NCBI RefSeq assembly: GCF_009720825.1
Contig: NZ_WNKY01000004.1
Location: forward strand, 186,001 to 250,000
DNA from: Duganella radicis
Lineage (GTDB): Bacteria; Pseudomonadota; Gammaproteobacteria; Burkholderiales; Burkholderiaceae_D
DNA length: 64,000 bases
Reading direction: 5' to 3'
Part shown: piece after piece, positions 57,328 to 64,000 of the stretch
Position numbering within the stretch: position 1 is the first letter of the stretch
Layout of the letters: each line of letters begins with the position of its first letter
Translations under genes and position numbers: made by a program
The notes under the pieces: generated by a model
Seen by the model: only the letters and a program-made list of their open reading frames with translations
Told to the model about the DNA's origin: nothing
Database searches by the model: none

Positions 57328-58812
57328 ATGATGGTGCGCCTGCTCTACGCGATGGTCTGCGCCACTGCCACCGCTGCACCGGCAGTAGCGGCGGTGACAT
57401 CCCTGCTGCCCGCGCATGGCGCGCAGAAGGTCAATCCGGATACGCATCTGGTGCTGCGCTTCGACCGGCCGCCGCTGCTGGGCGTGTCCGGCCTGATACG
57501 CATCTACGATGTCGCCAACGGCAGGCTGGTGGACACGCTGGACCTCAGCATCCCCGCCGGCCCGAGCGAGCGCACCAAGCTGCCTGCGGCGCCGTATCTG
57601 ACCACGCCTTACGTCTACAGCGACGGCCGGCGCCCGACCAACGCCAACACCAAAGCCGGCACGCCATCCGCCGGCGCCGAGCCGGGTGACGCCAGCAAAT
57701 ACCAGCTCACCATTATCGGCGGCTTCACGGATGGCTTCCACTTCCATCCGGTGATTGTGCGCGACAAGACTGCGACCATCTACCCGCACAACAACCTGCT
57801 CGAATACGGCAAGCGCTATCGCGTGCAAATTGACGATGCGGTGTTTGGCCATGCGGTCAAGCCGTGGGAGTTCAGCACCAAGCCGCGCGGTCCGGATGGG
57901 ACGCGTGTGGTCGTCAGCGCGGACGGCACGGCGGACTTCAATACAGTACAAGGCGCACTGGATTACGTGCCGGACCATCCGGCGCAGCGCGTGACCATCT
58001 TTGTGCGCAATGGCGACTACGAGGAGATCGTCTACTTCCGTCACAAGTCCAATATCACGGTGCAGGGCGAGCAGCGCGACAAAGTACACATCCATTACGC
58101 CAACAATGAAGTCTTCAATCCACATCCGCCCAACATCAGCACCAACGAAGTCGCGGGCACATTTCCTTCGCGCCGCGCGGCTTTCGCGGCCGACAACGTG
58201 AAGGGCATACACCTGCGCGATCTGACGCTGGAAACCACGCTGTCCGGGCAGGCGGAGGGCTTGCTGATCACTGGTTCGGAGAACATCGTCTCCAACACGA
58301 CCATCATCGGCTCGGGCGACGCCTTGCAGGTCAATGGCAGCACCTACCTGCCGGACGTGAAAGTGATCGGTCATGGCGACACCATTCTTGGTCGCGGCCC
58401 GGCGTTCTTCGAGCGTTGCGACATCCAGTCGCAGCATGCATTCATGTGGGTCCGTAATCCTGCGACCAATCACGGCAACGTGTTTGTCGGCTGCCGCTTC
58501 ACTACGCTGGGCGGCGGCATGACCGAGCTCGCGCGCTCGCCGGCCAACAAGGGCAAGACCTATCCATATGCGGAAGCGGTGCTGATCAACGCCACGCTGA
58601 GCGGCATTAGCCCCGCCGGTTGGGGACAAATCGACGGCGATGCGTCTCAGGTTCGCTACTGGGAATTCAACAGCCGCAATATGGACGGCACGCCGGTGGA
58701 TGTCAGTCAGCGCCACCCGGCTTCTCGCCAGTTGAATGCGGAGCGTGACGCCGAGACCATCCGCAACTACAGCAATCCGGCGTGGGTTTTAGGCGACTGG
58801 GCAGCGCACTGA
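57328..58812 (+). CDS. CE8-family pectinesterase with N-terminal Ig-like domain
   Basis: 494 residues, exported (signal peptide ending TAAPAVAA at about residue 21). Residues of about 25-190 contain an Ig-like domain of the Big_5 type (SLLPAHGAQKVNPDTHLVLRFDRP). The pectinesterase beta-helix starts near VVVSADGTADFNTVQGALDY at about 192. Active-site Asp331 lies in GSGDALQ and Asp351 in GHGDTILG, 20 residues apart as expected. The usual Gln before the first Asp is Gly, and the Phe-Ile-Phe-Gly segment reads ILGRG followed by PAFFERCDI, so substrate preference may differ from plant-type pectinesterases. Last of the coupled enzyme genes. Confidence 0.9.
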   Translation: MMVRLLYAMVCATATAAPAVAAVTSLLPAHGAQKVNPDTHLVLRFDRPPLLGVSGLIRIYDVANGRLVDTLDLSIPAGPSERTKLPAAPYLTTPYVYSDGRRPTNANTKAGTPSAGAEPGDASKYQLTIIGGFTDGFHFHPVIVRDKTATIYPHNNLLEYGKRYRVQIDDAVFGHAVKPWEFSTKPRGPDGTRVVVSADGTADFNTVQGALDYVPDHPAQRVTIFVRNGDYEEIVYFRHKSNITVQGEQRDKVHIHYANNEVFNPHPPNISTNEVAGTFPSRRAAFAADNVKGIHLRDLTLETTLSGQAEGLLITGSENIVSNTTIIGSGDALQVNGSTYLPDVKVIGHGDTILGRGPAFFERCDIQSQHAFMWVRNPATNHGNVFVGCRFTTLGGGMTELARSPANKGKTYPYAEAVLINATLSGISPAGWGQIDGDASQVRYWEFNSRNMDGTPVDVSQRHPASRQLNAERDAETIRNYSNPAWVLGDWAAH

Positions 58813-58854
58813 GATTGGCATATACTGGCCTGAACTAAAACCGAGAGGCCTATC

Positions 58855-59337
58855 ATGCGTCCATTGTTCATGCTGTTGCTGCTGTCTTCCGCCGCCGTGC
58901 AGGCGGCGCCTGCGGAAGCGCTCAAGCCGATGGCGTTTTTGGCGGGTCATTGCTGGAAGGGAGAATTCCCGGATGGGAAGCAGACCGACGAGCATTGCTT
59001 CTCGTGGATACTCAACGGCCACGCGCTGCGCGACGTCCACACCGTGCGCACGCCGGGCAAGCCGGACTACGTAGGCGAAACCATCTACCACTATGACGCG
59101 GCCGCCAAGGTGGTGAGCTATCTGTACGTGGAAAACGACGGCGGCTTCAGCCGCGGCACCATGAAGCCGACGGCGACCGGGCTGGAATTCCCGGAGGCCC
59201 AATACATCAACGGGAGCATGGTCCTGCCCTACCGTGTGCAATGGACCGTGAACGCCAACTCCTACGAAGCGTTCAGCGAAATGTACGTCAAAGACAAATG
59301 GATCACCCAGTTCAAGATGGTCCTGAAAAAGCAGTGA
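58855..59337 (+). CDS. Exported protein of unknown function
   Basis: 160 residues. Signal peptide MRPLFMLLLLSSAAVQA with cleavage before APAEA. The mature domain of about 140 residues is beta-rich and begins PMAFLAGHCWKGEFPDGKQT. This recalls lipocalin-like DUF1579/nitrobindin-type barrels, where a Leu-x-Gly-x-Trp-x-Gly segment starts the fold; the match is by pattern only. Two cysteines (GHCW and EHCFSW) could pair. It lies 42 bases after the pectinesterase gene on the same strand, so it could be the last gene of that operon. Confidence 0.7.
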   Translation: MRPLFMLLLLSSAAVQAAPAEALKPMAFLAGHCWKGEFPDGKQTDEHCFSWILNGHALRDVHTVRTPGKPDYVGETIYHYDAAAKVVSYLYVENDGGFSRGTMKPTATGLEFPEAQYINGSMVLPYRVQWTVNANSYEAFSEMYVKDKWITQFKMVLKKQ

Positions 59338-59598
59338 TTACTTTTTTGTACCGCTGGTGAAGTAAAACGAAATCACCAACGTAACCAGCGGGAATAATCC
59401 AATTTTCACTAGCTCAAATATTTGGACCAAGGCGCTATTGTCTGGGTAGCAGGCATAGCCAATCATGGCGCTGCTGGCCAGCAGCGCCAAGCTCAACAGT
59501 ATTTGCTTCGTCAACAATAGCCGATCGCGTTCAGTAACGTCGACATCATTGTGCGGCAATACCGTGACGTCCAACTCCTCTTCACCGCCGATATCCAT
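59338..59598 (-). CDS. Small two-TM membrane protein paired with the RHH protein
   Basis: 86 residues. The ATG at 59598 shares its first base with the stop of the ribbon-helix-helix gene (TAATG). A 25-residue acidic cytoplasmic N-terminus ends TERDRLL. TM1 is at about 28-50 (ILLSLALLASSAMIGYA), a short loop follows, and TM2 is at about 61-80 with FELVKIGLFPLVTLVISFYF. The tail is TSGTKK. Small proteins with an IFE/FE...K...L.P..TLVI..YF second helix are found downstream of RHH genes in many bacteria, as far as I recall, without assigned function. It converges with the gene ending at 59337 with no gap. Confidence 0.72.
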   Translation of the reverse strand: MDIGGEEELDVTVLPHNDVDVTERDRLLLTKQILLSLALLASSAMIGYACYPDNSALVQIFELVKIGLFPLVTLVISFYFTSGTKK

Positions 59599-59822
59599 TA
59601 CAGTCCTTTTACTACACCGGTCGCTTTCAGCGTATTGTCGGGCATGCGTTTGACGAAGCCTAGCGAGGAGCCGTCGCATTTTTGTGCTTCGTCGTAGCCG
59701 GCTTTCATCAGGTAGAAGGCTCGTCGCATCAGTTCGCCTTTGCTGATCCCTCTGGCACACGCCATCATGGTCAGCATATCGTCTATCTCTGGGGACATTG
59801 TTACCGTCATGCTTCTTTTCAT
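59598..59822 (-). CDS. Ribbon-helix-helix DNA-binding protein (CopG/MetJ type)
   Basis: 74 residues. The ATG at 59822 was chosen for GGAGG six bases upstream. The beta strand MTVTMS, helix SPEIDDMLTMMACARG and helix SKGELMRRAFYLMKAGYDE form a ribbon-helix-helix fold used by CopG-type regulators and antitoxins. The C-terminal 25 residues (LGFVKRMPDNTLKATGVVKGL) resemble the strand pair often seen after the RHH in proteins paired with a small membrane protein. It overlaps that partner by one base, so the two are translationally coupled. A regulator-plus-effector or antitoxin-like role is possible, not shown. Confidence 0.78.
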   Translation of the reverse strand: MKRSMTVTMSPEIDDMLTMMACARGISKGELMRRAFYLMKAGYDEAQKCDGSSLGFVKRMPDNTLKATGVVKGL

Positions 59823-59896
59823 GGCACACCTCCACATGGTGAAGGTTCATTTTACTGCGCGTGCCAGGTGGCTTCGTGTGATGCAGGCCAAACGGA

Positions 59897-61459
59897 TCAG
59901 GGGGTGACGCGGAAGTAGTCGATGTCGGCGTGGCCGGTGGGGCCGGCGCTGAAGAGGCCCATCTGGGCGCCTACCCAGCGGCCCATTTTGGCGGTGAATT
60001 GGGCGCCGATTGGCGTGTACTTCGTGCCGTCCACGCTGTAGGAGAATTGGGTGACGCCGCCCGCCAGCACTTGCATGCGCAGCCAGACTTGTGCCGACGG
60101 CAGTTCGACGCCGGCTTCCTGCTGTTCGTGACAGTTTGCATCCGCTTTGTAGCAGCTGACCAGCGCCAGCTGAGTGCGGCCGTCGCTGCGGCGTGTGCCC
60201 AGCCAAGCGTAGTCGGCGCCGTACATCACCAGCCCTGCCACGCCGCCTTCGCCCAAGCCAGAAGCATCCAGCCTGGTGTTGACGGTGAAGGTTTCGGCAG
60301 GCAGCTTTTGCAGCAGCAGCGATGGCACGTCCCACAGGTTGCCGGCGCGCGGCTGCGCGTACAGGCGCAGACGGCCTTCGCCCAGCGCGTACCACGACGG
60401 CTGCCAGTTTGCATTCCATTGCCATTGCAGCCCAAGCACGGAGCCATTGAATTCATCGCTGGTCGGCGGTGCGGCAGCCGCGTGGCCCGTCACCGGCATG
60501 CGGTAATTCAGCACCGGCTCGCCGGCAGCGCCGCCGACGTCCTTGCCGATCAACGGCCAGCCGTCGCGCCACACCATCGGTTGCAAGTGCACCACCCGGC
60601 CATAGGCGCGCTTGTCCTGGAAATGGATGAACCAGTCGTCTCCTTGCGGCGTCTGCACCCACGCGCCTTGGTGCGGTCCGTTCACCGGTGAGCTGCCCTG
60701 CGCCATCACGATGCGGTCTTCATACGGCCCATAGATGCTGCGTGAACGGAAGGCTGACTGCCAGCCGAATTCCACGCCGCCCGCCGGCGCGAACACGTAG
60801 TAGTAGCCATCGCGCTTGTAGAACTTCGGTCCTTCGAGCGTGGTGTACTTGGCCAGCTTGTTGCCGTCGATGATGATGGCGCCTTTGTCGTCGAGCAGAC
60901 GGCTGGCGTCCGGCGCCATGCGGCGCAGGGTCAGGACGTTGGCGAAACCGGCACGGCTCTTGGCCCATGCGTGCAGCAGATAGGCCTGGCCGTCGTCGTC
61001 CCACAGCGGCGTTGGATCGATCAACCCTTTGCCGGCGGCCAGCAAATGCGGCGTGCTCCACGGACCGGCGAAGTCTTTCGCCGTCATCACGTAGATGCCG
61101 AAATCAGGATCGGGATAGAAGATCCAGAACTTGCCGTCGTGGTAGCGCAGGCATGGCGCCCAAACACCCTTGCCGTGCTGCGGCCTGGCGAAAACATCGA
61201 CCGGCACCAGCTGCGGCAAGGCGTGGCCGACCAAGGTCCAGTTGACCATGTCGGGCGATTGCAGCAGCGGCAAGCCCGGCGCGTTGTTAAAACTGGAGGA
61301 AACGAGATAGTACTGATCGCCGACGCGGATCGCGTCCGGATCGGAATAGTCGGCGTGCAGAATCGGATTCGTGTATTCGCGGGGAGCGGTCGCGCACGCG
61401 GCCAACAAGGCCGCAAATAAGAAGGGCAGACACCGCAACAGTATCCGCCCCATGATCAT
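59897..61459 (-). CDS. GH43 family lipoprotein (arabinofuranosidase/xylosidase type)
   Basis: 520 residues. Signal peptide with lipobox LAAC at 19-22, so Cys22 would be lipidated. The five-bladed propeller (about 28-330) carries GH43 acids: Asp40 in DYSDPDAIRVG (base), Asp in LIDPTPLWDDDG and Glu in TLEGPKFYKRDG (acid). The C-terminal domain (about 340-520) is a concanavalin-like GH43 tail (TSDEFNGSVLGLQWQWNANW). Such enzymes release arabinose from pectic arabinan or xylose from xylan. The surrounding pectin genes favour arabinan. It overlaps the SMP-30 gene by 4 bases upstream. Confidence 0.9.
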   Translation of the reverse strand: MIMGRILLRCLPFLFAALLAACATAPREYTNPILHADYSDPDAIRVGDQYYLVSSSFNNAPGLPLLQSPDMVNWTLVGHALPQLVPVDVFARPQHGKGVWAPCLRYHDGKFWIFYPDPDFGIYVMTAKDFAGPWSTPHLLAAGKGLIDPTPLWDDDGQAYLLHAWAKSRAGFANVLTLRRMAPDASRLLDDKGAIIIDGNKLAKYTTLEGPKFYKRDGYYYVFAPAGGVEFGWQSAFRSRSIYGPYEDRIVMAQGSSPVNGPHQGAWVQTPQGDDWFIHFQDKRAYGRVVHLQPMVWRDGWPLIGKDVGGAAGEPVLNYRMPVTGHAAAAPPTSDEFNGSVLGLQWQWNANWQPSWYALGEGRLRLYAQPRAGNLWDVPSLLLQKLPAETFTVNTRLDASGLGEGGVAGLVMYGADYAWLGTRRSDGRTQLALVSCYKADANCHEQQEAGVELPSAQVWLRMQVLAGGVTQFSYSVDGTKYTPIGAQFTAKMGRWVGAQMGLFSAGPTGHADIDYFRVTP

Positions 61460-62331
61460 GCTCCAAACGGCGTTTCAGCAACGCCTTTCACGCCCGGCCG
61501 CAACATCACGACCGAACCACCCCACTCCGCATCTTCCGGCTTGCCGGAAACGATGGAGGTGACCAGCAGCGTGTCCAGGTCCTTGCCGCCAAAGGCGCAC
61601 ATGGATGGCTTCAGCATCGGCACTTCGACCCGGCGATCCAGCTTGCCCTGCGGCGTGAAGCGCGCGATGTAGCCGCCGTCGTTGCCGCACACCCAGTAGC
61701 AGCCCTCGGCATCGACCGCGGCGCCATCCGGACGGCCGGCTTCGGCGGTCATGTCGGCAAACACACGGCGATTGGTCGGTACGCCATCGGCGATGTCGTA
61801 ATCGAACGCCCACACCATGCGCCGCTGCGGATGCGAATCCGACAAATACATGGTGCGGCCATCCGGCGAGAACGCCGTGCCGTTCTGCGTCAGCAGCTCG
61901 GACACGAACGGCGCCGAGATGCCGCGCGCGTCGTAGCGATACAGCTGGCCCACCGCTTTCGCCGCGCTCATGTCCATGAACATGGTGCCGGACCAGAAGC
62001 GGCCCTGACGATCGCAGCGGCCGTCGTTGAAACGCATGCCTTCGCCAAGATCGGAAGCCGGCGTCGCCAGCTTGAGCGCGACCGCGTTTTGATCCGCGCC
62101 CAGCGCAAGGCTGAAGATGCCAGTCTCCATGCCCGCGATCAGGCCACCGCCAGCCTTGGCCGCCACGCAGGCGACCATTTCGGCGTTGTCCCAATAGCGC
62201 GCGGCGCCGGTCGAGGCATCCAGGCGCCACACGCGGCGCGCAGGAATATCGACCCAGTACCACGCGCCTTCGGCCGCGCTCCACGTTGGGCTTTCGCCCA
62301 CCGTGCATTGAACCTTGCTTACGCGTTCCAT
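61456..62331 (-). CDS. SMP-30/gluconolactonase-family sugar lactonase
   Basis: A 291-residue cytoplasmic six-bladed propeller hydrolase opening sugar lactones, metal dependent. The metal ligand Glu13 is in TVGESPTW, with others in [19 protein letters not shown] (Asn), [13 protein letters not shown] (Asn) and [14 protein letters not shown] (Asp). Lactones made by Udh (galactaro-1,4-lactone) or by an L-arabinose dehydrogenase are both possible substrates. Context cannot decide between them. It overlaps the start of the GH43 gene by 4 bases and the end of the aldehyde dehydrogenase gene by 13. Confidence 0.9.
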   Translation of the reverse strand: MERVSKVQCTVGESPTWSAAEGAWYWVDIPARRVWRLDASTGAARYWDNAEMVACVAAKAGGGLIAGMETGIFSLALGADQNAVALKLATPASDLGEGMRFNDGRCDRQGRFWSGTMFMDMSAAKAVGQLYRYDARGISAPFVSELLTQNGTAFSPDGRTMYLSDSHPQRRMVWAFDYDIADGVPTNRRVFADMTAEAGRPDGAAVDAEGCYWVCGNDGGYIARFTPQGKLDRRVEVPMLKPSMCAFGGKDLDTLLVTSIVSGKPEDAEWGGSVVMLRPGVKGVAETPFGA

Positions 62332-63896
62332 ACCAGATCGCCGTTCACAACGCGCGGGATCTTCTGTGGGTTGGCGTCTTGCAGCGACTCAGGCAGCAGG
62401 TAAGCCGGCACGTCCTGATACGACACTGGACGCAGGAAGCGGTCGATGGCCGACGCGCCCACCGAGGTGGTGCGGCTGTCCGAGGTCGACGGGAACGGGC
62501 CGCCGTGAACCATGGCGTGCGCCACCTCCACGCCGGTGCCGAAGCCGTTGAACAGAATACGGCCCACTTTGCGCTCCAGGACAGGCAGCAGCTTGGTGGC
62601 CAGTGCCTTGTCGTCGGCGGTGGCGTGCACGGCGCCGGTCAGCTGGCCTTCCAGGTGCTCGGCCACAGCCAGCAGCTCTTCTTCGTTTTCAGCCACGACC
62701 AGCAGCGAGGTCGGGCCAAAGATTTCGCCTTCCAGCGCTGGATCGGTCAGGAAGCGCTTGGCTTCAACCTGGTACAGGAACGCTTGCGCGCCGCATGGCA
62801 GATCGTTGGTCTGGCCGGCGGCAACCTGCTTCACGCCTTCCACGCCAGCCAGGCCTTTGACGCCGCTGGTGTAGGCTTTGTGGATGCCCGGGGTCAGCAT
62901 GGTGGTGGCTGGCTTGGCGCCGATGGTGCCGGCGGTGGCGTCGACGAAGGCTTGCAGCTTGTCCGACTTCAGGCCGATCAACAGGCCAGGGTTGGTGCAG
63001 AACTGGCCCGAACCCAGGGTCAGCGAATCGGCAAACGCTTGCGGCAGCTTAGGATTGTCCAGCGCGCCTGGCAGCAGGAACACCGGGTTGATCGAGCTCA
63101 TCTCCGCGTACACGGGGATAGGTTCTTTACGGGCGGCGGCGGTCTGCATCAGCGCCACGCCACCGGCGCGCGAGCCGGTGAAGCCGACGGCCTTGATGAA
63201 CGGGTGCGCCACCAGGTTCTGGCCGATGGTCTGGCCCGAGCCGATCAGCATCGAGAACACGCCTTCCGGCAGGCCGCACTCTTCCACGGCTTTGGCCACA
63301 GCCTTGCCGACCAATTCCGAGGTGCCCAGGTGAGCCGAGTGCGCCTTCACGATCACAGGGCAACCGGCCGCCAGTGCCGAGGCGGTATCGCCACCGGCCA
63401 CCGAGAACGCCAGCGGGAAGTTCGATGCGCCGAACACGGCCACAGGACCGAGGCCGACCTTGCGCAGGCGCAGGTCAGGACGCGGTGCAGGCACGCGGTC
63501 CGGCAGCGCGCTGTCCAGGGTCGCGGTCTGGAAGCGGCCATCGCGGACCACTTTCGCGAACAGGCGCAGCTGGCCCACGGTACGGCCACGCTCGCCTTCC
63601 AGGCGGGCTTGCGGCAGGCCGGTTTCCTGCATGGCGCGCTCGATCAGGGCCGGGCCCAGATCCATGATGCGGTCGGCAACGGTTTCCAGGAATTTGGCGC
63701 GCTGTTCCAGGCCGGTGGCGCGGTAGATGTCGAAAGCCGCATTGGCCAGTTCGGCAGCACGTTGCAGGTCGGCGGCGCTGGCCAAACCGAACGCTGGTTC
63801 GATTTCCACATTGCGCGATGGGTCGACAGCTTTGACCGTGCCTTCTTTACCAACAAAGGCGGTACGGCCGATGATCATTTCTCCTGCTACTTGCAT
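62319..63896 (-). CDS. 2-oxoglutarate semialdehyde dehydrogenase
   Basis: A 525-residue NAD(P)-dependent aldehyde dehydrogenase oxidising 2,5-dioxopentanoate to 2-oxoglutarate, the last step of both oxidative galacturonate/galactarate and oxidative pentose routes. The N-terminal [20 protein letters not shown] and the wide [20 protein letters not shown] mark the KGSADH branch. Catalytic Cys300 lies in [11 protein letters not shown] and the base Glu in [12 protein letters not shown]. The length of 525 matches known KGSADH enzymes rather than the 480-residue general ALDH. It is first of a minus-strand unit with the lactonase and GH43 genes. Confidence 0.92.
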   Translation of the reverse strand: MQVAGEMIIGRTAFVGKEGTVKAVDPSRNVEIEPAFGLASAADLQRAAELANAAFDIYRATGLEQRAKFLETVADRIMDLGPALIERAMQETGLPQARLEGERGRTVGQLRLFAKVVRDGRFQTATLDSALPDRVPAPRPDLRLRKVGLGPVAVFGASNFPLAFSVAGGDTASALAAGCPVIVKAHSAHLGTSELVGKAVAKAVEECGLPEGVFSMLIGSGQTIGQNLVAHPFIKAVGFTGSRAGGVALMQTAAARKEPIPVYAEMSSINPVFLLPGALDNPKLPQAFADSLTLGSGQFCTNPGLLIGLKSDKLQAFVDATAGTIGAKPATTMLTPGIHKAYTSGVKGLAGVEGVKQVAAGQTNDLPCGAQAFLYQVEAKRFLTDPALEGEIFGPTSLLVVAENEEELLAVAEHLEGQLTGAVHATADDKALATKLLPVLERKVGRILFNGFGTGVEVAHAMVHGGPFPSTSDSRTTSVGASAIDRFLRPVSYQDVPAYLLPESLQDANPQKIPRVVNGDLVWNA

Positions 63897-63916
63897 TTTT
63901 AGGCTCCGTATGTGTG

Positions 63917-63940
63917 AAAAGCGCGGACTTGCCGCGCTTT
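63917..63940 (-). terminator. Terminator-like hairpin upstream of the KGSADH gene
   Basis: AAAGCGCGG (63918-63926) and CCGCGCTTT (63932-63940) form a 9-bp stem with a 5-base loop, followed by TTTT on the minus strand. It likely ends a minus-strand gene lying to the right. A possible stop (TAA at 63980-63978, after a frame reading LKQGAQ) is all of that gene that the window could contain. The 60 bases in between hold nothing else recognised. Confidence 0.5.
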
Positions 63941-64000
63941 AGGATTTGTTTTTCGCTCTAACTAATAGCTTACCCGATTATTGGGCGCCTTGCTTGAGCA

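Overview
The window looks like chromosomal DNA of a high-GC beta-proteobacterium. A member of the Oxalobacteraceae (Duganella, Massilia or Rugamonas type) fits best. This rests on gene order and protein character: a division and cell wall (dcw) cluster without murB, a beta-proteobacterial FtsZ, a general porin of the Burkholderia/Neisseria kind, an ftsY-ftsE-ftsX-rpoH run, and a large pectin utilisation locus. The assignment is inference, as no 16S gene is present.

Positions 1-4300: accessory and housekeeping genes. They include a LysR regulator cut by the window edge, an SDR protein whose catalytic Tyr and Lys are replaced, an MmyB-type HTH regulator divergent from a methyltransferase, the remains of a ParE-type toxin-antitoxin module with an in-frame stop, and a peroxiredoxin. 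Positions 4367-21567: the dcw cluster on the minus strand, read mraZ-rsmH-ftsL-ftsI-murE-murF-mraY-murD-ftsW-murG-murC-ddlB-ftsQ-ftsA-ftsZ. Most joints are 1-4 base overlaps, it starts at 10-bp-spaced MraZ boxes, and an intrinsic terminator follows ftsZ.

Positions 21568-32214: an AT-rich spacer with a 140-bp nested inverted-repeat element abutting glpK; glpK itself; the RNase P RNA gene (rnpB) immediately upstream of glpK on the same strand; a ThDP-dependent enzyme; a porin; a chemotaxis receptor; and a TauD-like oxygenase next to an AEC transporter. Positions 32516-37280: a MerR/B12-binding regulator carrying the CarH photoreceptor signature residues, then ftsY, ftsE, ftsX and rpoH, the last with a CIRCE (HrcA) operator over its promoter. 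Positions 37434-45736: a lipoprotein, gamma-glutamyltransferase, a shrunken P450-like protein, signal peptidase I, an ABC ATPase with a permease fused to a CPBP protease domain, RidA and a second LysR regulator.

Positions 45733-63896: a pectin/uronate locus. Outside the cytoplasm, a CE12 acetylesterase, a GH28-CE8 fusion, a GH28 enzyme, a CE8 enzyme and a GH43 lipoprotein would deacetylate, demethylate and cut pectin and its arabinan side chains. A TonB-dependent receptor would import oligomers. Inside, uronate dehydrogenase (Udh) and galactarate dehydratase (GarD) oxidise D-galacturonate, and an SMP-30 lactonase with 2-oxoglutarate semialdehyde dehydrogenase completes oxidative sugar-acid breakdown. 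A FadR/GntR regulator is divergent from garD-udh, with three copies of a palindromic operator between them. An uncharacterised ribbon-helix-helix plus two-TM gene pair sits inside this locus. No rRNA, tRNA, CRISPR array or intact insertion sequence was seen.
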